Shown here: positions 11,501 through 26,500 of the stretch, piece by piece
Layout: every line of letters begins with the position of its first letter
How positions within the stretch are numbered: position 1 is the first letter of the stretch
NCBI GenBank assembly: GCA_035578175.1
Contig: JAQMRL010000001.1
Coordinates: 187,550,783 to 187,614,782, forward strand
Direction of reading: 5' to 3'
Source: Catonia carolina
Taxonomy: Eukaryota > Arthropoda > Insecta > Hemiptera > Achilidae
DNA: 64,000 nt
Made by a program: the position numbers and the translations under genes
The notes under the pieces: model-generated
The model's database searches: none
Told to the model about the DNA's origin: nothing
The model's input: only the letters and a program-made list of their open reading frames with translations

Positions 11501-14500
11501 GGGATAAAAACTTACTCAACATAAGTATAAAATAATATACTAATTTACTTACCAACAAGAATAAGTGTTTTAAGTTTTTTACAACTATTAACTAAATGTG
11601 TGAGAGAAACATCACATAGTAAGAAATTGTTTGATAAGTCAAGATACTCTAGTTCAGTAAGAAGACCTAAAGGCATTAAAGTTGAACTTCCCCCTGCACC
11701 AAGTGGATAAATATCAGTTACAGTTAATTTATTTAAATTAGGTAGAATTTCAGCAATACGTTCAAAACTGTAACCCCATTTTGCCATACAATTTTTTAAC
11801 TTGAGATCTACTAATGAGTTATTAACCTTTTGCAATCCCTGTAATAAAAAAAAGGTTAAATTAATAAATATATAATAATGATCCAGTAGTTAGATAATCA
11901 ATGGCGTTAAAAAAAATCTGGTGTGAAACACTCACACAAACTTCTCTTGCCAATGCAAATAATAAACAATAATAACCTAAGTAATAAAACATTAAAAATA
12001 AACAAAAAAATAACCTCAAATAAACCTTACCTTATTTTAGTCATGATTGAAAAAATCAAAATGAAAATCGACATTAGATTGGCTTAAAATACGGAAAGTC
12101 ACTCTTTCACGCTAAACTAGGCTCTGTAGAGAAAAATTCTTTAAATAAAAGTTGTAGATCTTTTAATTTCCTATAAATTTTAATATAACACTTTTGTTGT
12201 AAATAAAATGCATACTAAGGCTAAAATCTTAAAAAAATCGATTTTTTACTTGTTTTCGTGAGAAAAATACAGAAAACCACTAATTACTGCTAAACTAAGC
12301 GTTATAAAAAAAAAAAATATTTGAAATAAAAGTTGTAGGATATTAAATTTTCTACAACTTTTATTAGTACAATTTTGCGCTAAATTGCATATTAAAGCAG
12401 CAATCTTAAAAGAATATTTTTTTACGTGAAAACAGCCTCTCTAAGAATTTCAGCAGACATGACGCCTACCCTATCTTGTAAAGCATAAAAAATTTAGTAA
12501 ACGTGGCAATTTTTAAAAAAATTGTAGGACCAGTTTTTGAGAAAATCACAAAAAAGTGAAAAATGACACAAATAAACTACTACTTCCGGTTGACATTCTT
12601 AACTGCATAAATATTAGGTTGGGAGTAACAGGTGATCATTATCAGCTGTTACTCCCAACCTACATATTAGTTAATATTTTATGCAGTTAAGAATGTCTGT
12701 TTTGATTTTAAATAAAGCGAAATTTCAATATCTATTATTAATTTTTTCCCAGAGTAATTCACATGAATTAAATTTTCTACAAATTTATTTAAGAAAAATA
12801 CACCTTTATTTACCCTTTATGGAAGTAATCTTACGTTAAACACAAAAATGTGTTATTTCTTTGCACCAATTCTTGTGTTTTATGTAAGATATCTCTGAAA
12901 GTATTGCATTTACAGCTCTGGAACTAATTTTATTCAATTTTTCAGATTAAAAAACATAAGAAACAATCGTATTTGTATCTCTGTAACTACCTTTAACATT
13001 TTTATACGGCCTTACTTCACCGAGGGTACAGAGTTCTAGGTGAAATTTTTCGCTAGTCGTAACTCGCTAACTAAGCATTTTCAGAAATATGTTTATATGA
13101 ACTTTTTTTCTTATTTTTAGCTATAGAATAAGATCCCAAGATATTGCAGTACAGTTTTGAATCACCCTGTATATAAAATCAAGAAAAATTCCTCTCCACG
13201 TATTGAATTATCTCTAATTTCGCAAAAATTAAATAATTAAACTATGTGGTTTCAACTATAACAAAATTAAAATTACTACTTTTCTACTGATACATGGTCC
13301 ATGATGCTCGTCCATCTATCCATGATAGTCTCATTACAGTATTACACAACTGCATGTTCACTTCATTTAATCTTTTTTTAACACTATTTAACCATATCAG
13401 TTTAGTTCTTTCCACAAATTTCTACTGAAATACATACAAAGATTACTTGAAAACACCTTTAAATGTATTGGACACCAAAGTTGTCCACATTTTAAAGAGT
13501 TTTTACATCCTATAATAGTCAATACTGCCCATAACAGACAGGTGGAGTGTCAAATTATTTACACTCAATCTGTTCGTTGCAGGGCTAAAATAAATAGTTC
13601 TGTTTCTTATCACATGGTCAGCCAATTTAATGACTGGACCATTTAAGAACAGAAGAGGTAGAGGTGTAAAAGACACTAATCAGAGTTATCTCCTCTGAAA
13701 GTAATGAACTTCATTATACAGCCAGACCCTGTGGTGAATGAAGTGAAGGTGTCATTTGCAGAGTGGAAAATGCCCTTTTCAGAGGGCCCGGCATGCTGAT
13801 AAGCATACTTTTCCACTCAGTGAGGAAGGCAATGATAAACCACCTCACTCCTTGTTTTACTTAGTAAAACCTCTAGAGGTTCAAACCAGCCTTTTGGCTG
13901 ATGATTTAAACAACAATAGTCAATAGTTAAGTTTCAGAGATTATAAATTAAACACTGAATATCACAACTAAGTCTGAAAAATTTAAATCTTTAAAAACAA
14001 ACCATAAGGAGTTCAATATTTAAAAATAGAATTAAATTTGTATTAACTCACCAACATAAGAAGTTCTGGTTTAATGTTGTTGCACATATCAATGGATAAA
14101 TATTTTACACTTGGTTTTAAACTTGTAAAACATTTTCCACGTAATTCTGATGCTTTCTTCAATGTTATAGATTCTAATTTAATGTTGTGATTACCAAAAA
14201 GATTCATTAATTCAATATCTGTTAACTGGATACAAGCTGTAAAAGAAAAACTAATAGTGAAAAATGGTTTACTGATAATTTATAAAATTTGTAAGAATAT
14301 TTCATAAGTAAAGCCTCGCAACAAAAATGTGAACTATATCTCAGTTACAAAGAGAAAAAAATCTGGTGTGAAACACTCACACAACTTTCTCTTGCCAATG
14401 CAAATAATTAATAATAAACCTAACTTTATAAATAAAATATTAGAAATAAACAAAAACTAACCTCAAAAACATAACCTTATTTTAATCATGAGTGAATGAC

Positions 14501-17500
14501 GCAAAATGACAATCTAACTTAGTTTGGCTTAAAAATACGGAAAATCACGCTTTCACGCTAAACTAGGCTCTGTAGAGAAAAATGCTCTAAACAAAAGTTG
14601 TAGATCTTTTAATTTTCTATAAATTTAATTATATACACTTTTGTCGTAAAATGCATACTAAGACCGAAATGTTAAAAAAATCGATTTTTCTCACGTTTTC
14701 GTGAGAAAAAAAACAGAAAATCGCAAATTACCGCTAAACTAAGCGTTATACAAAAAAATGTTTGAAATAAAAGTTGTAGAATTTTACATTCTCTACAACT
14801 TTTATTATATAACGTTTTGCGCTAAAATGCATATTAAAGCCGCAATCTTAAAAAGAAAATGTTTTTACGTAAAAACAGCCTCACGCAGAATTTCAGCAAA
14901 CATGGCGCCTATCTTATATTGTAGAGCATAAAAAAAGGCGATTTTAAAAAAAATCGTAGGACTAGTTTTTGAGAAAATCACAAAAAAGTGAAAAATTATA
15001 CGAATAAACTACTACTTCCGGTTGACCGATTTTGATGAAAATGTTCGTGTCGCGTCCGGTAGTGGTATGTAACTTAAGTTTCAAGTTTCAAGTTCGTACG
15101 ATGTTCCGTTCTTGAGATATTCTGTTCACACACAGACACACACACACACACACAGACCAATCGCTAAAAACATGTTTTTTGGGTTCAGGGGGTCTGAAAA
15201 CGTATAGATCCGGTGAAAACTCGATTTCGAAAAATCGACATGAAAACAATACTTTCCTTCCTATATATTCATATAGGCAAGAGAAAGTAAAAATAAGGGG
15301 AGTCAGGAGTCCGAAAAAAATTTTTTTTGACTTTTTTGGGTTTTTACATTTAAATTTCAAAGAAGTCAAATTTTATTGCAGTAACTTTAATTTTATTGCA
15401 TGATGATTTTTGTTTTGAATTGTTTAGAACTTCCATATAGTGCCCCAGTAGTTATTAAGACAAAGGAACATTTTCACACCAACCACTCAACCCATTTTGA
15501 TGAAAATTTCAGGGTAGTTAACCTTCATAAAGATGCGTAGTTTCTGTATATAACATGTAAAATGTTCTCTAAATTAATTTACAGCTACAAATGTTTCAAA
15601 ATTTCATAGGTCTGAAAGGTGAATCGAATTTAATTTTTTATCTTTGTTAAAAATCAAAATATTACAAAACTGTTACTTTCAAAAGGTATATTAAAAGCAT
15701 AATATTGTTGTAAGAAAAAATGAATAATGTTTTAAGCAGTACAAGCTGAGAAAATGTTTCTTAAGTAAGTATGGTGAAGTATAGGACTCCTGAATTAATT
15801 GATTTAATTAAACATAATTTTTTTAAACTTTGTGTTTGTTTATTATTGGCTTATTTTACATCATTCTCTTCAGAAGTAAAATCTCTACAAGGTTTGCTAA
15901 ATAAATTTACACATTTATTAGCCATTTGACACAGTTATTGTTCTTCAAACCTAAAAAACGTATTTTTATGCACAGATTTGTCTGTTTTTCATTGGATATT
16001 ACAAAAACTACTGGAGATATGGTTCTGAAATTTATTTTATTCAATTTTTCGGGTTGAAATACATGAACCATCAAATCTACTCATAAAATTGGGTTCCTAG
16101 ACCTCTAGGATGACTTTATTTAGGCATATGTTCTGAACCCAGAGTGAAATCTTTCGCTAGCCGTAACTCGCTAACGAAGCGTTTCCGGACCCATGTTTAT
16201 ATAAACTTTTTTCATTATTTTGATGAGAGAAAACCACTTTAAAAGTTTGTCAGGTTACTCGTGAGACACCCTGTATAATAAAATTTATAAAAAAATTAAA
16301 AGAACTACAATTTTTGTTTTAAGCATTTTTCTCTACTGAGCCTAGTTTAGCATCAAAGAGTGATTTTTCACATTTTTAAGGCTAACTGAGGTTGGTTTTT
16401 ACTTTGCATCATATACTCATGATTAAAATGAGGTAATGTTTTTTGAGATTATTTTTTTTTGTTATTTCTAATGTTTTATTACTAATATTATGTTATAATG
16501 TTCATTACTTGCATTGGCAAGAGAAAATTGTGTGAGTTTCACACCCTAAATTTGTTTCGTTGTATGCCAACAAAAAACTTCTAGATTAGCCAGGAAATTA
16601 ATTCTGCTAATTGAAGCATAACACTTCAATGAATAAACCTAACTGAGTCAACGAAACATCCAAATTCGTTTTCAACTCTTCTCCTTGACTAAGATACTTC
16701 AGACTTTGCTTGTACGGTTACATAATAATTTGGTTCATGTAAATGCTTTATTACCAAAATAAGCACTAAAACATTTTACTAAATTAATGTTTATGGTATT
16801 AAATGATACTTACAGGTAAATGAAACACTCCGTAATTTAGTACACTGTTTTGCCAAGAATTGAAAACTACGACTAGCAATATTGACATTGGTTATATCCA
16901 ATACTTCTAAATTTCTGCAATATCTTGCAACTAATAACAAACAGAAAACATTACTACTTAGAATTCATAAAAAGAATAAAATTACACTAACACAATAATT
17001 AATGATAGAAAATGAAATATAACAACTTCTTAATATGAAAAACAACTCACCATGTTAATCAACTGTCCAAAAATTTTAAAAATACAGTGCCAATTTTTAT
17101 TAAAAATGATTACATCACCTTTGCTTATTCATTAACAAAATAAATAACTAATATACATCTCAGTGGATGTTTTTGTCAACTGTTCGAAGGACTTTTAAAG
17201 CAAAATTTATAAACAAAACTGTAAAGAATAATGAAACCATACAACAAAAACAACGTTGAAATAGACTACAACAACGAACAATGATCTTCATAAACATGTC
17301 TATTTGAATTATGATCTTAATATTATTTGAATAATTCGCTATTTAAAGCTTTAAAAACCATTTAATTTTGAAATTAGCTGTGAAGTTACAGGAATATGTA
17401 GATCTAATGCTAAAATGACATTGATACATATTAATGAAATAATGTATTCATACGCGTTGAATAATATCTTATAATAAAATATACACTGTACAGAATCAGA

Positions 17501-20500
17501 TTAAATGTAACAACATTACAAAGTAATTAATTCAATTTATTTTTAATTCCACGTGGCTGTTAAACTGCAATCAAGTTTTAATGCGATAAAAAGAATTTAA
17601 TTTTAATCTTAAAACTATGTACAAATTGAAATTTTTATTACTACTTTGTTTTACAATATACTACGTTTAAAACAATTCAATTTTTTGACTCTTAGAAATA
17701 AAATTAATTGCACAATCAGTTATGTAAACTAACAGAAGTATAGAAGAAAAAACCAATTACTACTGCAGTGTGATACAGACTGACAAATATTATGGAACTT
17801 ATCATTACTTAAGTGATACTAACAGTATCTTCCCGACATATAATTAACACCTTTATTGACTTCATATTCTATTCAACTAGCTAGCCTTTGCAAATAAACT
17901 GAAAATATGAATCTTGAATGACATCATTTTCACACATTAGAGCATTATCACAGACTAGAACAGATTTTGGCTGTGATAAAAATGCGTAGGGCTTGTATCA
18001 TTAGATTTATACCAAAACTACACAACATTTTTTTCTGTCAATAAATTAAAAATTCTAAACCTTAAATATTTTTCATGGTTGCAACAGAAATTAAATGCCA
18101 ATGTTACAGTAAAGAAGGACGATTTTCAAAAAATTGGTTGTAAATCGGGGTGATTGCTGGATAAAGTTGGTCGTTTAAAGAAGTTTAACTATAATTAGAT
18201 TGCATGTTGACTGCTTAGCAGAAGTACGGAAACAGGTTGCGTGCCAAATCTAATGTTGCCACCAGAGTAGCAGAACTATACACGGTTACTTTACTAGACA
18301 ATAGGGACCATCCTCTGACGTCACTGGTCACCAGCGAGAGCCGACGCATGATATGTACCATGTCGGTCTGTGATGTTTACTAGTCTTAATATGGTCTGTA
18401 ATACTTTACTAGTCTTTAATAATGGTGTGTTGGGCGATTAACGGGTGTTCTAATCACGATAGACTCCAAAAGGAGTTGGGCATTATAAGTTTTACAGTTT
18501 TCCACAGGCCATTAAAACTAGATTAACATGGATAAATGCTTGCAAGCGGGCCGATTCATTTTCTGCTGATAGTGGTCGCGTGTGTTTAGTACATTTCGAT
18601 GCCACCACTTTATACATAATCCGATTGGATTATGTACGCGATTTAAAGTCCGAGTTGTTACGTATTCCATTAAAACGTGTCTTAAAGACGAATTCAGTCC
18701 CACATTTAAATTTACCAACTTTTAGTGCTGTTCTATGACCGGTAAACCCGACTTGTAGTGAACGTAAAAATCAAGCAGAAAAATGATACGCTTGTAAGAA
18801 AGTTTATGATATTTTAAACTCATCATCCAATTACAACACAGGCAGTTCACACAATGAAGGGGTAGCGGTAGATCCTCGTTTTAATGAAGAACTGCCAAAT
18901 TTGAATGTTGCGCAGTCAGAGGAAACTGATCTCTTAAAACGAAAAAAAAAGATTTACAGTACTTTAATACATTTTAGCAGATAAGTGCGGTGTAAGGAAT
19001 TTATTTGATTAATTTTGTTTAGTACCATGAATACTTTTATTTTGTACAGACACATATTTTATATCTGATTATGTGAACTTATGTGGTAATTTAGGTCCAC
19101 ATTTCTCCTGAATTGCTAACAAAAAAAAGATCTAACATTTGCAATTAATATTTTTTTTAAATCCCTTTTTTCTCGAAAATAAATTACATTAAATACTCAC
19201 CAATAGACACAAAAGACTTATCGATATACATATACCCATCTCCAACATCACAATTTAATACTTTCAAATTAGGTCCAATATATTCAAGTAAAGACTGCAG
19301 CATATCCATTTGAATAGGTTTATTCGAAAAGTGTTCTTTAAAATTTAAGCATTCTATTTTTCGACACATACTTAAAACAACTGAGTGCCACCTTCTGCAA
19401 ACTGAAACAAAAATACATTGATACACAATTTCAGATAAAGTAAAGAAACAGACAGAATACATGAAAAACTTCAGCTTAACACCATCTAACACACACTGAA
19501 TCATTGCTGACCGTAACACATTTTACAAAAAAATATTTAAATTCCATGTAATTAGATGAAACACTAAGTACTAAAAATTCTATAATTAACTACAGTAAGC
19601 CCGCCAGCTCATGATCCATGCGAAGAATTTCTATAACGGCAGGCAATGAAAGATTATAATTACTATTTATTTAAAAAAACATTATTATAATGTTCCCGTC
19701 ATTATAAAGTAACCTTTTCTTTTATTATTTCAATTTATTCTATAATATAGTTACTTGTTACTTTTCTTTCAATTTTTTAAACGGGATGCAGGTATGCTCC
19801 TTTACGCATTCTTTGTCACAGTTTTCTACAACTGATGCAACTTTCTTATTCCGAGAAGACAAATTGGATTGAAACGAAACATATCATAAATACATGTTAA
19901 AATTTAGTTAACACAAATCACACAAAACACATAACTTATGGCATGTTAACGCACTTTCAATTTCAAAATAAAAATCACTTCAGCCAGACACATCTGTGAC
20001 GCACAAGCACAAATGTACAACTGTATATTGTAACACATTTATCCTTTGTGAAAAGCAATAATACATCAGCCTATAATAAATGATGAGTAAATTTTTTTGT
20101 ACTGGACGATAAGACAAGTGTATCACTTGCCCCACTTCTCCAGGCGACAGTGATCATGAGCTGGTGCACGTACAGTACATTTAACAGCAAAGTGTGCTAA
20201 TTTCTGATGAAACTTCTACTAATACTGAACTTTACTTAATTTTGAAGGTATACCCCTCAACAAAAAAAATTATGAAAGTTGTTTTTGAAAATTACGTTGG
20301 CAACAACAAAAATTACGTGAATTTATTTATGATAAAATTAAATCAATTTAAAATAAAATAGATTCCTGATAAACAAACCATTGAACAATAAAATATTAAA
20401 TACAAACTTTGTAGCATTTTTTATAGGTTTTTTTTTATATTTTATTATTACATCGGCCTGTATAACATGAATATAAGAGTTGAAATATATATTTTCTAAC

Positions 20501-23500
20501 CACCAGAATACGGTAACATAAAACACTTATCAATGTTTATAGCGCTTTCGTGTATCTTGTACACATCTTCAGTAAATTAACATTTATTACAAGTCAAAAT
20601 TTAAAACTTCCTGCTCCTACCATGGTAGATAAGGATGGTAGGAGCAGGAAGTTTTAAATTTTGACTTGTAATAAATGTTAATTTACTGAAGATGTGTACA
20701 AGATACACGAAAGCGCTATAAACATTGGTAAGTGTTTTATGTTACCGTATTCTGGTGGTTAGAAAATATATTTTTCAATTTTAAATAATACGGCTGTTTA
20801 AAAATCCTACATAGGATGTTTAATAAAATAATATAAGAGTATAGTAGATAAACGCCAGCAACATGCAATAAAAATATTTACGTCTACACTCATATTATAG
20901 GGATATAGATGCTTTACAAAGACTGTCAACAATATTTAAATTGCTACATAAAAATCACTACAGAAACAAAATCCATTGCTTTAATCAATCACAAAAATGT
21001 TAATACTTCCATATTAACTAGCCCGATCTGATGCTTAGTTTTATTTAGCTAAATATCAGCAAATCAAAGAATTTTATACATCAGCTTTAATAACTTCATT
21101 TTTGTTTTAAATTCAGTAACTAATATGTATTATAAAACTCATTTCAATTTCATTACCTCCATTATCTACAGATTTGGCCCAGAAATAAATACATGATTGT
21201 AATTCTACATACCATTGGGTTAAACAAAATTCTGTAACTCTAATTTCTAATGCATTAAAAAAATATAAAATGTTTGAGCTAAGTTGCGGTAGCAACTGAA
21301 AAAAACCATATGTGACCCAGTGCACGAAAAAGGACCTAAAGTAGAAAACTATACATTTTTAGTTTGATACAGAGAGATATAAAGCACAAAATTTTGAACT
21401 TTTTTACATAAAAATCATTTATTTAAGTTCAAAATAACATGAGTTAAGTGCTGTGGAAGTTTAATCTTGAAAAATGTATTGTCGCCAATTGCCCCTTTAG
21501 TATCGTCGCCTACAGACGGTCCCGGAGCCTGCCACAGAGAGCACTTCCAATACGCAGCAAGCAGTGCCCCCCCTTCCAACTTGAAGTGGACTCGCTGGCG
21601 GGGTATATAAACAGGTCTGTTTAACCGCAAGCGTCATTTACTCGCCAGCTCCCGACCAGGAAGGAACAACAGAAGAAGAGGAAGCCCAGCCCAGCCGAGT
21701 GGAACAGCCCAGCAGAGACAAGACCGGACGCAACCATCCTTGGTCGACGGTAATAGTGGCGGATGCCTCATTCCTACCCCAGTCAGCCGAAGAAAGCCCA
21801 TCCATGTCGGCAGGCACCACGGTGAAGAGTGAGTCCGGCGCAGGTCCGGAGGGAACCACCTTGGCAGCGCTATCGGCTGACCCAACACTGCAGGGCTCTG
21901 GGGGCCACCACTGCCACGCTGCAGTGGGGACCCAACTGCCGCTGAGGGAAGGCTTGGCCTGAGCCTGGTAGCCGAGCCGTCACCCTTCAGACACCGCACT
22001 GCACACACCGGCTAGATGCGTCCGGCTACCACCAACAGCAACACCGTTTACAGAAGAAACAGCCCTTTTCAGGGCCAACCATCCTGCAAGGCGAGGCTTG
22101 GCCACGTGCCGTCAGCCCCGGTCGGCGACAAGATTTTACGCAAAAACATGTTTAAAGTTTTCTTTAGTATATTCCAATTCAGAGAAGACCTACACAATCT
22201 GTAACTCATTGGATAGTTGGCCACAGGATGGATAATCACTTAATATTTTTAAAATAATTTCTTCCTTCGACATTTTCTAAAATAATAATAATAATCTACA
22301 TTATAAACACACAACACTGATGACTGAATGCACAATGTAAACAACATCGCAAACAAACACAACAGGTCATGGTCAAAGATTATGTACAGTAATGCATAGA
22401 ATTTGTATACAAACGTAATCTGAAAGATCGTAGTAAAAAGCATTTAAAAGTGAAAAATTAAATATCTATAGGTAAAAGTAATAAGCAGTTTGCTAACTAT
22501 GTTTGATGTGTTCTACAAAATGGTACCGAGAGTCAGCAACGTATAACTCATATAAGCGACTTTAGATCCCTTTTCTCCATGATTACAAGGATTAAGAAAA
22601 TGACCATTTTGTCCACGCATTCTGTGGACAAAATATTTAACTAACTCCTCTAATCATTCTAAAAGACTTCAGAGAGCAATAAAAATTTAAAAATCATAAC
22701 TTTTGACATGCTAAAGCTCGTAGCCCGAAATGATACTCGCAGACTTTAGGGCCATTTTCCTACAACGCGCCACATATGGAAATTTTTAATAATTTAGAAT
22801 ATAATTTGCCAAAATTTAAAAAATATTGTATCAAACCTTTAAAAATCTAAACTATAGTTCAAAACAACAACAAATGAAAAGACATAATTTTTTAAAATCC
22901 TTTTCACTTTTTAATTTTATGTTATTTTCGAGTCTAAAAGAAGGTGACAAGGTAAAAATTCACGTAATTTGAAATGGCTATGAAAATATCTATAAAATTT
23001 ACAACCACAAAAATCTACAAAAAGGCACGTTAAAACAGAAATGAATGATTGTTTTTAGTTTTTGGAACTAATAGCTCTATTTCAGGTACAATCTATATTT
23101 TCTAGACACCAATGTTAAAAATTCATTATTATTACCTTTCCCAACAATGATTTGTTCATCAATTGGTAATTTTGAAAATATGTGCCATAGGCAATCATCA
23201 TTCAACCTGCTAATTGGACATGATTCTGCTTCCTGAGACGATACAGTAGAGACTACAAGACCTCCAACGGCACCAGCAATGTCATCCTCATCTAGTACAT
23301 CATTCGAGTCTTTTTCATCTTTCTCCGTTTCCTGGACAAAAAAATATAACTCATTAAAGTTACAAAAGTTACATAGTTTCCAAATATAGTTTACCTTCAA
23401 GCAAGAATACAGTAAAAATTGAAGGCTTAATAATTTTAACCCTTGAATCTGTAAGGCTTTGATTCAAATTTGTGCTAAAACACACTGGCCATTTTTAACA

Positions 23501-26500
23501 AAAACATACATTTAGTTGTTTTTTTGAACCACTACCAAAATAAATACTCATTTTTAATTTACAAAAATGACAAAATTGACATTTATCACAAAACTTCTGA
23601 AGATTCTCACAATATCTTTAAAAATCTGGTATGAAACACTCACGCGACTTCATTTTGTCAATGTACATAATGAGCAATATAATCTAACGTTAATAAACAA
23701 CTTAAATTAAAAAATGGTCGCCTCCATGACGTAGTGGATAACATGTAGCCTATTAAGCGACGGTCCCGGGTTCAATTCCCGGCTGGGGTCTGGAATGTAT
23801 TATGTGTTAAAACCCATCATTACAGTTTCTTAACCCACGGTAGTCGCTAATGATCAAGCTGCCGATGCATCTTTAAACAAATACAAAAAACAACCAAACT
23901 TTAATCATGAGTGAATAATGCAAAATGAAAACCAACCTCAATTTGGCTTAATAAAACGGAAGCTCTTAGATACTAAACTAGGGTCTGTAGAGAAAAATGC
24001 TTAAAATAAAAATTGTAGATCTTTTAATTTCCTATAAATTTGATTATATACACTTTTGTTATAAAATGCATACTTAGGCCAGAATCTTAAAAATCCAATA
24101 TTTTTACAGATTTTTATGAAAAAAAAACAGAAAATTACTAATTATCGCTAAACTAAGCGTTATGCAAAAAATGTACAAATAAAACTGATAGGTTTTTAAA
24201 TGCTCTACAACTTTTATTATAAACACTTTTCTAAAATGCACACTACAGCTGAAATCTTAAAAACTATTTTTTTCTACAAGAGCACAAGAAAAATGACAAC
24301 CATATTTTGGTATAAAGAAAGTACTGATAAATCATTACCCTACGCATTTTAGCAGAATAGTACGGTATGTAATGGTATGTGCATTAAATAGTTAATTGGG
24401 CACTGTAATATCAGTCACTATTCTCAGGACCTATGGTCCTATAAAACACTTCTCAGTTGTTTAAGAGACTCAAGAGCTAAGAAAGGGGTACTAGCCACAA
24501 GGAGCTTCCATGCAGAAGAGCGTATCAAGTAATTTAAAATGTGTAACGAGTCCAATTATATCTGTTAGAAGTACTTTATTTTAGCCCTACCTACAGTCAC
24601 TATACTAGATGGTAGCGATCATGCACAGCTGCTGCTGCTGTGAGATATAATACGAGTGATGACGTAGTGGTTTCCAAAACTCGGCTGGTGCGTAGTGACA
24701 GTAGGATTATTGGATCGTTTTTATAAACATAGCTGTTCAGGTATGTTTACACAGGAAATCAATTTTTATTTTAATAATTCTTCATTGGCGGCCTGAAGTT
24801 TTTTTTTAAGTAACTTGTTTTCTTCTTTCAATTCGGCGTTATAATGTTTTAAGAGATCTGTTTCCTTTGACTGCGTAACATTCAAATTTGACGGTTCCTC
24901 ATTAAAATGAGGCTTAGCTTCCTCTACGGCTATCCTTTCATTTTGTGAACTGTATTGTATTGTAATTCAATGATGAGTTTTCAATATCATAAACTTCCTT
25001 AAAAGCGTATCGTTTCTCTGCTTGATTTTTATGTTAACTATAAGTTCGGTTTACCGAACATAGAACAGTACTACAAATCAGCAAATTTAAAAGGTGAACG
25101 GAATTCGTCTGATGCTGAATTCTTATAAATTATTATCTTCTTCTATGAATTATTATCTTATGCTGAATTCGTTCGTGTCTTAGGACACGTTTTAATGGAA
25201 GAAGTAGCAACTCGGACTTTAAATCGCGTACATAATCCGATTCCTCAAAATGTACTGAACACACTTGACCACTATCAGCAGAAAATGAATCGGCCCGCTT
25301 GCAAGCATTTATCCACTTCATCTAGTTTCACTGGCCTTTAAAAACAGTGAAATTTAATGCCCAACTCCTTTTGGTGTCTATCGTGATTAGAACACCCAGC
25401 AATCACACAACACACCATGATTAAAGACTAGTAAAGTACTACAGACCACATTAAGACAAATAAACATCTCAGACCGACACCATACACATCGTGCGTCGGC
25501 AGTTGCTGGTGACCAGATGACGTCAGGGGGCGGGGCTTGTCACTGCGCATATTGTTGATGATCCCTTTTTTTTTCCCGGGGTTCCTACGGCCGGTGCCGC
25601 TTCCCGCACTTCAATCTCCACTCTCCTCTATCCTCCCAATCACCCTCATCCATCCCTCTCTCCCTCATGGCTTCCTGTATTCCCTTTTTCCACGTTTTCC
25701 TTGGTCTACCTTTCTTCCTTCTGTTGGTTGGGACATAAGACAACATTCTTTTTGGCCACCTCTCATCACCCATTCTCTGCACATGGCCATACCATATCAG
25801 TTGTCGTCTCTCTATCCTATCCACAATGGTATCTTCTACATGAGCTCTTTTCCTGATGTCGTCATTCCGGATATGGTCCAACCTGGACACTCTACATGAA
25901 CGGCGCAGAAAGTCCATTTCAATTGCTTTAAGCTGGCTGTCTATTTTTGATGTTATTTGCCAGCACTCTGCCCCATAAGTTGTTATTGGCTCCACAATAG
26001 TGTGGTACAACTGGACTTTTGTATTCATGTGCATTTTTGCAGACCATAAAATCGGGTTCAATTTCCGGATTGCTATTCTCCCTTGCACAATCCTATTTTT
26101 AACATCCTTCCTAGTTGAACCGTCTGATGATATGTAGGTCCCCAAGTACTTGAATTCCTTTGTGCTCTTGATAATTTTGTTGTCGACTTGAAGATCATTG
26201 GACTCTTCCCCTATAACCAAGTATTCGGTTTTGCTAATATTAATATTCAACCCCCATTCACAGTATTCATCCAAGAGTTTCCTTGTCATATAAGCAATGT
26301 CCTCTTCATCGTTAGCTATGAGCACTTATGATCCCTACCGTCTAATAAAGTAACCGTAGTCCTACCACATTTTCACCCTAATGGGTGACCACCCTAATGT
26401 GGCCCTACCACATTAGGGCCCTAATGTGGTAGGGCCCTTTATGAATGTATAGGAAGGAAAGTATTGTTTTCATGTCGATTTATCGAAATCAAGTTTTCAC

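Larger units (their letters stand above)
20484..20773. mobile_element. Near-perfect palindrome with hammerhead ribozymes (Penelope-like)
   Basis: Arms 20484-20623 and 20635-20773 are almost exactly inverted, with an 11-base centre. Each arm carries a hammerhead motif different from the 661-1080 family (core CTGAAGA, helix III GCGC). Very low arm divergence suggests recent origin or gene conversion. No RT gene is present. Confidence 0.72.

Noticed and set aside
21634..22008. Overlapping open frames on both strands of the GC-rich island
   Set aside because: They arise from low stop-codon frequency in GC-rich sequence; none has a domain, and frames on both strands are equally open.
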